A DNA stretch of 64,000 nucleotides, taken from positions 1 to 64,000 of the forward strand of contig NZ_JACJSA010000023.1 in the NCBI RefSeq assembly GCF_014697545.1, in the 5' to 3' direction. Source of the DNA: Oscillatoria sp. FACHB-1407. Its GTDB lineage: Bacteria; Cyanobacteriota; Cyanobacteriia; Elainellales; Elainellaceae. Under the pieces are notes generated by a model. That model did not search any database. It was not told the origin of the DNA and saw only the letters and a program-made list of their open reading frames with translations. Shown here piece by piece: positions 53,362-61,083 of this stretch. Each line of letters starts with the position of its first letter. Positions within the stretch are counted from its first letter, which is position 1. Both the position numbers and the translations under genes were made by a program.

Positions 53362-54342
53362 TTAAGCTCGATTCGCAGGGGTGACACGTTTTGCAGAACT
53401 GAAGAATCGCTTTTTCCAGAGAAAGAAGGGGCTGATCAGGTTACTTACTAACAACTCTTTTTCACAAGCAGCAACCAGGTCATCTTGTATTGCCATGCGG
53501 TATTTCAACGTATGCCGTACTAACTTGTGCAAATCATTAAGCATATAGACCGAAAACGCGAAGGGACGCTGCCATGCTTTAACCCGCAACATCCGGATGT
53601 GATGACTGCTCAAGCCAACACAGCGAAAGAGGGATAGCAAGTACTCCTTTTCGAGTCGCCACTTAGGAATTTTGTGATGCATATGCATGTCGGGGTTGTA
53701 CCAAATTTCCCACCCTGCGTTTTGGATGTATAACCCAACTTCCAGATCTTCGCTGGCTAATCCGGCATCCTTCCCGGCGTTATTGAGCACCAGTTGAGCG
53801 GGTACTGTGTCTAGCCAGACCTGGCGACGCACCACTAAGCCCGCACCGGGAGGCAACAGTTTTTTCTGCGGTTCGTAAATATAGGGCTTAGACCCCCGTT
53901 CGACGATCGCCAGAAACATTGCAATCTTCTTAAAGTTTTTCGGTGGACTCACCTCAAAGTCACCGTGAATTTGGCTGCCAAATGCTCCTGCTTTGGGATG
54001 CTCTTTGCCAAAGGCATAGGCCGCCGCGACCCAATCGGTCGCAGGAATATTATCGTCGTCTAGAAACCCAACAAACTCACTGTCAGACTCTTCGATCGCC
54101 CGTTGGCGGGCAAACGCCGCACCCTGGCGAGTTTCTTTAATATATTTAAGTGGGCAGTTTGTTAACCATTGGGTTTGATAGTGCTGAACGACAGCGGCTG
54201 TGCCATCAGTGCTGTTGTTGTCAACAACGATCACCTCCCACGAAAAAGGCTCGGTTGCCACTTGAGCTTTGAGGCGATCGAGTACTTCTGGGAGACGCTG
54301 CTCACCGTTGTAGGTCGGAATAGCTACAGTAAAATCAACCAT
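53362..54342 (-). CDS. hpsE: Family 2 glycosyltransferase, probably hormogonium polysaccharide HpsE
   Basis: The 326-residue protein begins MVDFTVAIPTYNGEQRLPEV, continues VVDNNSTDGTAAVV, FVGFLDDDNIPATDW and GLASEDLEVGLYI, the GT-A core with its acidic motifs. The start and body resemble HpsE proteins of filamentous cyanobacteria, which belong to the polysaccharide system needed for gliding of hormogonia. The rest of the hps locus is not in this window. Its paralogue starts right behind it, so the two should be one operon. The HpsE label is from recall of sequence character and is less certain than the family 2 call. Confidence 0.65.
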   Translation of the reverse strand: MVDFTVAIPTYNGEQRLPEVLDRLKAQVATEPFSWEVIVVDNNSTDGTAAVVQHYQTQWLTNCPLKYIKETRQGAAFARQRAIEESDSEFVGFLDDDNIPATDWVAAAYAFGKEHPKAGAFGSQIHGDFEVSPPKNFKKIAMFLAIVERGSKPYIYEPQKKLLPPGAGLVVRRQVWLDTVPAQLVLNNAGKDAGLASEDLEVGLYIQNAGWEIWYNPDMHMHHKIPKWRLEKEYLLSLFRCVGLSSHHIRMLRVKAWQRPFAFSVYMLNDLHKLVRHTLKYRMAIQDDLVAACEKELLVSNLISPFFLWKKRFFSSAKRVTPANRA

Positions 54343-54586
54343 AAACCTTTGATTTAGTAGAACCTAAGGAATTACGTAACGCTTTGTAATCAGGAGGCAC
54401 TACACTTTAATATCTGCCTCAAATAGTAACGATTCAGGTCAAAAGAGCACCAGCTTAACCAGCAGACTTTATTTAGTCTTTACAAGGTGTCCTCCTCCAG
54501 CCGATGGAATTATGAAGTTAGAGAGCACCTTAGGATCAATACACGATCAACCTTTAATAACCTCTCATAGAGTAGAAACTGCGACA

Positions 54587-57523
54587 ATGCCCCTAGATAC
54601 TTCTGCCACAACTCCTGTTCTTCTGCTGATTGATGGGCATTCCCTGGCATTTCGCTCCTATTTTGCCCATGCGAAGGGGCGAGATGGAGGGTTGCGAACC
54701 TCAACAGGGATTCCCACCAGTGTGTCTTATGGGTTTCTCAAATCGCTGCTGGACACGATGGAGATGGAGAAGCCTGACTACATGGCGATCGCCTTTGATG
54801 TGGGTGATCCTACGTTTCGTCATGATGCGGATCAGACTTACAAGGAGGGCAGACCAGAGGCACCCGAAGATTTCGAGCCTGACCTGAAAAACCTGAAGGA
54901 GTTGTTGACGGCACTCAATCTGCCGATCATTATGGCTCCGGGTTACGAGGCAGACGATATTATCGGCACCTTGACCCGACGAGCCAGTGCTGAAGGCTTG
55001 CAGGTGAAGATTTTGACGGGCGATCGCGATTTGTTTCAATTGGTCGATCAAGACCAGCGAGTGTCTGTGCTCTATCTCAGTACAGTGTTTGCTCAGCGGG
55101 GCGGATCGCCTCCTCCACGCGAGTTTGGTCCTCAGCAAGTGAAGGAAAAAATGGGCATCATGCCCTCACAAGTCGTGGACTACAAAGCCCTTTGCGGCGA
55201 CTCGTCAGACAATATTCCAGGTGTCAAGGGCATTGGTGATAAAACGGCTGTGCAACTGCTGACGACCTACGGTTCACTGGAGCAGGTGTATGCCCATCTG
55301 GATGAGTTGAAGGGAGCCGTTCGCAAGAAACTGGAGGAAGGTCGCGAAGCGGCAATGCACTCGCAATACCTGGCTCAAATTCATTTAGATGTGCCAGTTG
55401 AAGTGCAATTAGAGGATTGCAAACTTAAGGGCTTTGATGATGCGGTGATTGTGCCTTTGTTTGAGAAGTTGGAGTTTCGCACGTTTCTCAACAAGATTCG
55501 GCAGTTGCGGCATCGTTTTGGTGGTGAAGCGGGAGAGGCAATGGCTGAAACCCCTGCAACAGCAAAAGCTCAGGAAAGCATTCGCATCCCTGAATTTCCG
55601 GAGGAGGATGACGATCTGTGGTTCTTCAGCGCAGAGGACACCAAAGCGGCTCAGCAAGAAGTTCCGCTGGAAATCTCACCACAGATTATCGATACACCTG
55701 AGAAATTACATCAACTGGTGACTCACCTCAAGACCTTTACTGACCCCACTCGCCCGATCGCCTGGGATACAGAAACGGATGCTCTGGAACCGAAAGATGC
55801 CAACTTAGTGGGGATTGGCTGCTGCTGGGGGGGAGAACTGAATGAGATGGCTTACATTCCCCTGGGACACAAGAGCGGCGGTAATCTGGAACTGGCGGTG
55901 GCATTAGAGGCATTGCGCCCGGTGCTGGAGTCAGCGGATTACCCCAAAGCGTTGCAAAATGCCAAGTTCGATCGCCTGATGTTGCGGGCTCAAGGCATTT
56001 GCTTGAGGGGAGTGGTCTTTGACACGATGCTGGCCAGTTATGTGTTGAATCCAGATAACAGCCACAACCTGACGGATTTGAGCCGCAAATATCTGGGGAT
56101 CAATCCTCAAGGGTATGAGGAGTTGGTTCCTAAGGGCAAAACGATCGCGGACATTGCTATTCCTGCGGTTGCTCAGTACTGCGGCATGGATGTGCACACC
56201 ACCTGGCAACTGGTGCCCAAGCTGAGAGCCGAATTAGAGCAGTTTCCTAAACTGTTGCAACTGCTGCTTACTGTTGAGCAACCGCTGGAACCTGTTTTAG
56301 CTGAGATGGAGCACACCGGAATTCACATTGACCAGGCGTATCTCAAGGAGTTTTCTCAGAAGCTGGATCAGGATTTAAAGGCGATCGAGCAACAAGCCTA
56401 TGAGGTGGCGGGGCAGACCTTTAGCCTGGGTTCACCAAAGCAGTTAGGGGAACTGTTGTTTGAAAAGTTGGGACTCGATCGCCGCAAATCGCGCAAAACT
56501 AAAACAGGCTATTCCACGGATGCGGCGACGCTAGAGAAACTGCAAGGTGATCATCCCGTTGTAGATGCGATTTTGGAATATCGTACGTTGTCCAAGCTGA
56601 AATCAACCTATGTGGATGCATTACCGTTGCTCGTACATCCCTCGACGCAGCGGGTTCACACGGACTTCAATCAGGCGATCACTTCGACAGGGCGGTTGTC
56701 TTCCTCTAATCCCAACTTGCAAAATATCCCGATTCGCACTGCCTTTAGTCGTCAGATTCGCAAGGCATTTATCCCTGAACCGGGTTGGCTCCTGGTGGCA
56801 GCGGACTACTCGCAGATTGAATTGCGAATTTTGGCGCACCTGAGTCAGGAACCCGTCTTGATCGAAACTTACCAGAATAATCAAGACGTTCACTCGCTGA
56901 CGGCTCGTCTGCTGTTTGAGAAGGACGACATCAGCCCAGAAGAGCGGCGACTGGCAAAGGTGATTAACTTTGGGGTGATCTACGGCATGGGGGCACAGCG
57001 GTTTGCCCGTGAGTCCGGGTTCAAAACTGCCGATGCCAAGATGTTTATCGAGCGGTTTAACGATCGCTATTCTCAGGTGTTTGGCTACTTGCAACAGATG
57101 CAACGGGAGGCGATCGCTCACGGTTATGTCGAAACCATTCTGGGTCGTCGGCGATATTTCAACTTTGCGTCAGAAAGCCTGAAGCGGTTGCGAGGCAATA
57201 CGCCTGAGTCGATTGATCTTGACCAACTTAAGCTGCGGGATCAGTATGATGCTCAGTCACTCCGGGCGGCAGCCAATGCCCCAATCCAGGGGTCGAGTGC
57301 AGATATTATCAAGTTGGCGATGATCCGGCTACACGAGTTATTAAAAGGCAGACAGGCGCGGTTGCTGTTGCAAGTGCATGATGAACTGGTGTTTGAGGTG
57401 CATCCTTCGGAGTGGGAAGAGTTGCAGGGTGAGATCAAGTCGGTGATGGAGTCAGCGGTTGAGTTGACGGTGCCGTTGCGGGTGGAGATTCATGCGGGTC
57501 CAAACTGGATGGAAGCGAAATAA
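54587..57523 (+). CDS. polA: DNA polymerase I
   Basis: The product is 978 residues from the ATG at 54587, where PVLLLIDGHSLAFRSYFA matches the usual PolA N-terminus. An upstream in-frame ATG at 54512 would add 25 residues without homology. The 5'-3' exonuclease domain (about 10-300) has the expected Asp-rich motifs, including GYEADDIIGT and TGDRDLFQL. The 3'-5' exonuclease is apparently intact (WDTE, NAKFD and YCGMD). The polymerase motifs A (DYSQIELRILAHLS), B (RLAKVINFGVIYGMG) and C (QVHDELVFE) are present. It acts in Okazaki fragment maturation and repair. The gene is on the plus strand, facing away from the hpsE pair. Confidence 0.97.
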   Translation: MPLDTSATTPVLLLIDGHSLAFRSYFAHAKGRDGGLRTSTGIPTSVSYGFLKSLLDTMEMEKPDYMAIAFDVGDPTFRHDADQTYKEGRPEAPEDFEPDLKNLKELLTALNLPIIMAPGYEADDIIGTLTRRASAEGLQVKILTGDRDLFQLVDQDQRVSVLYLSTVFAQRGGSPPPREFGPQQVKEKMGIMPSQVVDYKALCGDSSDNIPGVKGIGDKTAVQLLTTYGSLEQVYAHLDELKGAVRKKLEEGREAAMHSQYLAQIHLDVPVEVQLEDCKLKGFDDAVIVPLFEKLEFRTFLNKIRQLRHRFGGEAGEAMAETPATAKAQESIRIPEFPEEDDDLWFFSAEDTKAAQQEVPLEISPQIIDTPEKLHQLVTHLKTFTDPTRPIAWDTETDALEPKDANLVGIGCCWGGELNEMAYIPLGHKSGGNLELAVALEALRPVLESADYPKALQNAKFDRLMLRAQGICLRGVVFDTMLASYVLNPDNSHNLTDLSRKYLGINPQGYEELVPKGKTIADIAIPAVAQYCGMDVHTTWQLVPKLRAELEQFPKLLQLLLTVEQPLEPVLAEMEHTGIHIDQAYLKEFSQKLDQDLKAIEQQAYEVAGQTFSLGSPKQLGELLFEKLGLDRRKSRKTKTGYSTDAATLEKLQGDHPVVDAILEYRTLSKLKSTYVDALPLLVHPSTQRVHTDFNQAITSTGRLSSSNPNLQNIPIRTAFSRQIRKAFIPEPGWLLVAADYSQIELRILAHLSQEPVLIETYQNNQDVHSLTARLLFEKDDISPEERRLAKVINFGVIYGMGAQRFARESGFKTADAKMFIERFNDRYSQVFGYLQQMQREAIAHGYVETILGRRRYFNFASESLKRLRGNTPESIDLDQLKLRDQYDAQSLRAAANAPIQGSSADIIKLAMIRLHELLKGRQARLLLQVHDELVFEVHPSEWEELQGEIKSVMESAVELTVPLRVEIHAGPNWMEAK

Positions 57524-57524
57524 T

Positions 57525-57670
57525 CAGTTGGGAGAGCCAAGCATTGGGGGGTTCTCCCCCAAACCCCCGATTGGGGGACGCCACTGCCTCCCCCAAACCC
57601 CCCAGCAGAAGGTGTTTCGGTTTACCCAAAATCGCGCTTCGCATCTGCGCCAAGTACGGGTGCCTCTGTT
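57525..57670 (-). repeat. Dispersed repeat, inverted copy of 36970-37120
   Basis: Directly after the polA stop it reads GGAGAGCCAAGCATTGGGGG, CCCCCAAACCCCCGATTGGG, GGACGCCACTGCCTCCCCC, AGCAGAAGGTGTTTCGG and CGCTTCGCATCTGCGCCAAG. These blocks are the reverse complement of 36970-37120 in the same relative order. It probably also forms the polA transcript end. Confidence 0.8.
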
Positions 57671-57695
57671 CCTTAAGCCCTATTGGGTGGAAGAT

Positions 57696-59678
57696 TTAGG
57701 GGCGATCGCTCACGGGTGTTAACTCATCGTCAGTCGAACTCGCTTCTAACGTTTTGCCGTTGGTTTCTAGCAGGTGAGTTTTGGCAGCGGTTTGAAGGAC
57801 TTCTTCGGTGCGGGCAATGTTTTGTGCCAGGGTGATGTCTTGATCGGTTAATAAGCCGATGACCTGATCGGGATGTTCTCGATCGACAACAGGTAACTGG
57901 TGTAGCCCTCGTGCTGCCATGCGAGCGATCGCCTCTGAGAGCAACTCATCTTTGTAGGCGTGGAGCACATCGGTGGTGCAGAGTTGACCAATGGGCTTAT
58001 GGGCGATGTTCCAGACATCTACCTCGGTTTTGGGGCGAGTCATGAGTCGGTTAAAGTCATGCAGCGTAAGGATGCCCAGCAGTTGTTGCCCTTCCCCCAA
58101 CACCAGGGCGCAATGGCTGCGATGTTCCACCAGCGATCGCCCTGCTTCTTCCAACGTCACGTCACCCGACAAGACGAGAGGAATCGGTTGCATCGCCTCC
58201 ACGACTCGTAGCGGCAACAGACACTCGGTTGCTGTCGTTGTTTCTGCTTTGGGTTCCTGCTGCTCCCCATCGGAATCCAGCACCACCGTTGGTTGCAGTC
58301 GCTCTACCAACCAGATGCTCAGCCCAACCGCTGCCATCAACGGTAGGACGATGCGGTAATCTTGCGTCAACTCAAACAACAACAAAATGGCTGTCAGGGG
58401 CGCACGCACACTTCCGGCTAAAACGGCTGCCATGCCGACCATCGCATAGGCGGGGGGGGATGCCATGTAGGGATGGAGGGAAGGAAAGGCGATCGCCAAA
58501 ATCTTGGCATAGGCCGAACCCAGTGACGCTCCCAAAAACAGCGCAGGGGCAAACACACCGCCAACAAAACCGCTACCAAAGCTGAGAGCCGTCATCGCCA
58601 GTTTAATCACCAGTAGCGACACCACCAGCAACAAGGAAAACTGCACATCCTGCAACATCGCCTCCACCGTCTCGTAGCCCACCCCCAAAATCTGTGGGAA
58701 GTAGAGCGCAACGATCCCAACGATCGCCCCTCCCAACACAGGATGAAATGGCAACGGAATCGTCGCTAACCAGCGCAGTCCAGCCACTTGCCCCTGAAAC
58801 GACTGCTGCGACACTGACATCAGCTTCTTATACAGAACCGAGATCAGGCTAGCGGCTAAACCCAACCCAATGTAGAGCGGCAGTTCTAGCAAGCTCCGCA
58901 CTTCATAAGCAGGGAGCGAAAAGGCAGGTTGAAACCCTAAGCCGATTTGGGCAATCCACGCCGCAACGACGGCCGCTAATAAGACAACACTCACTGCCGA
59001 CGTGGCAAACGTTGTGCCTAACACCACCTCCAGAGCAAAAAACACTCCGGCGATCGGGGCATTAAATCCGGCAGCTAACCCCGCTGCGGCTCCGGCACTG
59101 AGCAAAAGTTGTTGTCGCTGTTGTGAAACTCTTAATACCTGCCCCAACAGCAAACTAAAATTTGCGCCAATCTCTACACTCGGTCCTTCGGGACCCAGTG
59201 AAGCCCCGCTACCCAGTGAAATCGCTGCCGCTACCATCTTACTAATTGGCTTTAGGGGCAACAACTCTCGTCCACCCTGTACCATTTCCATCAATGCGGC
59301 TAACCCCGGACCAAAATCTTTGAGTTGCCAGCGCATTAGCCCCACCATTAACCCCCCCAACAGCGGGATCAGAGCTAACGTCCAATGTCCCCAAACGGAT
59401 AGAAACCCACTGACCTCCTCCAACATGAAGCGATGAATCCAGTGGATCAGAAAGCGAAAAATCACCACCCCAGAGCCAGCCCCCGTGCCAATCAGAATCG
59501 CCAACAGCAACACCACCGTTTCGGGGTTGGGTTGGAGGCGATTGAGAATGCGAGTCAGACGAGAGATCGTCGGAGCAGACGCGGAATCGGTTGATGTGGA
59601 AGATGTTGGAGTTGGAGTCGTTGGAGTTGGCGCAATTGGAAGTTGAGACAGTCCCTTGAGGTCAGGGGTCTGGGTCAT
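57696..59678 (-). CDS. ClC-family chloride channel/transporter with CBS domain pair
   Basis: The 660-residue protein has a ClC membrane core (about 45-470) with SGASLGPEGPSVEIGA carrying the gating Glu of the GxEGP motif, and GFVGGVFAPALFLG as the second ion-path signature. A C-terminal CBS pair follows (about 500-620). It transports chloride, possibly as a proton antiporter, across the plasma membrane, and CBS domains commonly bind adenylates. An N-terminal Thr/Pro/Ser-rich segment of about 40 residues precedes the first helix. It converges on polA. Confidence 0.95.
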   Translation of the reverse strand: MTQTPDLKGLSQLPIAPTPTTPTPTSSTSTDSASAPTISRLTRILNRLQPNPETVVLLLAILIGTGAGSGVVIFRFLIHWIHRFMLEEVSGFLSVWGHWTLALIPLLGGLMVGLMRWQLKDFGPGLAALMEMVQGGRELLPLKPISKMVAAAISLGSGASLGPEGPSVEIGANFSLLLGQVLRVSQQRQQLLLSAGAAAGLAAGFNAPIAGVFFALEVVLGTTFATSAVSVVLLAAVVAAWIAQIGLGFQPAFSLPAYEVRSLLELPLYIGLGLAASLISVLYKKLMSVSQQSFQGQVAGLRWLATIPLPFHPVLGGAIVGIVALYFPQILGVGYETVEAMLQDVQFSLLLVVSLLVIKLAMTALSFGSGFVGGVFAPALFLGASLGSAYAKILAIAFPSLHPYMASPPAYAMVGMAAVLAGSVRAPLTAILLLFELTQDYRIVLPLMAAVGLSIWLVERLQPTVVLDSDGEQQEPKAETTTATECLLPLRVVEAMQPIPLVLSGDVTLEEAGRSLVEHRSHCALVLGEGQQLLGILTLHDFNRLMTRPKTEVDVWNIAHKPIGQLCTTDVLHAYKDELLSEAIARMAARGLHQLPVVDREHPDQVIGLLTDQDITLAQNIARTEEVLQTAAKTHLLETNGKTLEASSTDDELTPVSDRP

Positions 59679-59783
59679 TGTCGTTGGGTAAGGGCTAGGT
59701 CAGGGCAATCAATACGAGGAAGGAACTCACGTTACTTCTATTGTGCTGGATACGGTGCCAGAAATGGGGTGGAACTCAAAAGA

Positions 59784-61031
59784 TTATTCGCACACCGGAA
59801 GCGTGAACCAAAACGTGGCTCCCTGCTGAGGTTGACTCTCAATGCCAATCTCACCGCCATGTGCCTGGATGATTTGCTGACAAAGATATAGCCCCAACCC
59901 AAGCCCAACCGATTTGCGTTTTTGGCTGCCCTGAAAGTAGAGATCAAACAACTTATGTTGCTGATCGGGGTCAACACCAACACCATTGTCATGAACGGTG
60001 CAACGAACCCAATGCGTTCCGGGTTCGGCATTGAGCACAATCTTTAACCCTGGTGGATTGTGTTTGAGGGCGTTGGCAATCAAGTTTTGATAGACCCGCG
60101 ATAGTTGTAACGGATCAACCTTGACCAGAGGAAGTGCAGTAGGAATGAGATTAACCAGGGTGGCTTGTTCCCGCTCTAGCAGAGGTTGTAGATCGGCGAT
60201 CGCCCCCTGCACCAGATCATGCAACCGCATCGACTGACAATTGAGGTTAATACCCCAAACCTCCACCGCGTGAGTTTCGATGAGAGAATCAATCAAGTCG
60301 AGTTGACGGGCATTGCTCTGGATCATCCGATCGAGAATGGCACGGGGAATGGCGATCGCCTCCCCCGATTGTTGGCTCAGGTTATTGAGTACCATCGACG
60401 TCCCCATAACGGGATTGCGGAGATCGTGCGATACCGCATTGAGAAACACATTCAACTGCTGACGCAGATTGGCTTCCAGGGTGCGGAGTTGTTCGTTGGC
60501 TGTTTGCAATTCTGACGTGCGATCTTGCACCCGCATCTCCAACTCCTGGTTCAATGTTTTAAGCGCGGCTTCAGCGGCAATGCGATCGCACACTTCCTGT
60601 TGCAGTTGGGTGTTTTGGTGTTGCAACTGATTTTGTAATTTTTTGATCTTGAGGTGAGTGTTGATCCGTGCTAACACCTCTTGCCCTTGAAAAGGTTTGT
60701 TGATGTAGTCCACGCCTCCCACATCAAACGCCATCACCTTGTCAAATACGTCATCCAGGGCACTGATAAAGATAACGGGAATATCTCTATATTCAGACTC
60801 CTTCAGATGGCGGCAGACCTCATACCCCGTCATGTCAGGCATCCGAATATCCAGCAGGATTAGATCGGGGGCGATCGCCTGAACCGCTTGCAGTGCCCGT
60901 TCTCCGTTGATCGCTTTGCGGACTTTGTAACCATTCTCGCTCAACATAATCGACAACAACCGCAGATTATCGGGGGTGTCATCGACAACCAAAATATCAG
61001 CAGCGGAGGCGTGAGCTTCGGGGGTATTCAT
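59784..61031 (-). CDS. REC-histidine kinase (response-regulator-first kinase)
   Basis: The 415-residue protein starts with a receiver (DDTPDN acid pocket, Asp61 in LILLDIRMP), then a coiled coil (about 120-190), HisKA with AVSHDLRNPV (His200) and a HATPase ending in GLGLYLCQQIIQAHGGEIGIES. The receiver is closely similar to those at 46189 and 47284. It has no sensory domain, so it depends on another kinase for input. It follows the large hybrid kinase gene by 52 bp on the same strand, and that kinase could supply the phosphate. Confidence 0.93.
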   Translation of the reverse strand: MNTPEAHASAADILVVDDTPDNLRLLSIMLSENGYKVRKAINGERALQAVQAIAPDLILLDIRMPDMTGYEVCRHLKESEYRDIPVIFISALDDVFDKVMAFDVGGVDYINKPFQGQEVLARINTHLKIKKLQNQLQHQNTQLQQEVCDRIAAEAALKTLNQELEMRVQDRTSELQTANEQLRTLEANLRQQLNVFLNAVSHDLRNPVMGTSMVLNNLSQQSGEAIAIPRAILDRMIQSNARQLDLIDSLIETHAVEVWGINLNCQSMRLHDLVQGAIADLQPLLEREQATLVNLIPTALPLVKVDPLQLSRVYQNLIANALKHNPPGLKIVLNAEPGTHWVRCTVHDNGVGVDPDQQHKLFDLYFQGSQKRKSVGLGLGLYLCQQIIQAHGGEIGIESQPQQGATFWFTLPVCE

Positions 61032-61083
61032 ATCAACGCTCTATGAGATTCAACGCTCTGTAAGATTTAATACTCTATAGGAT

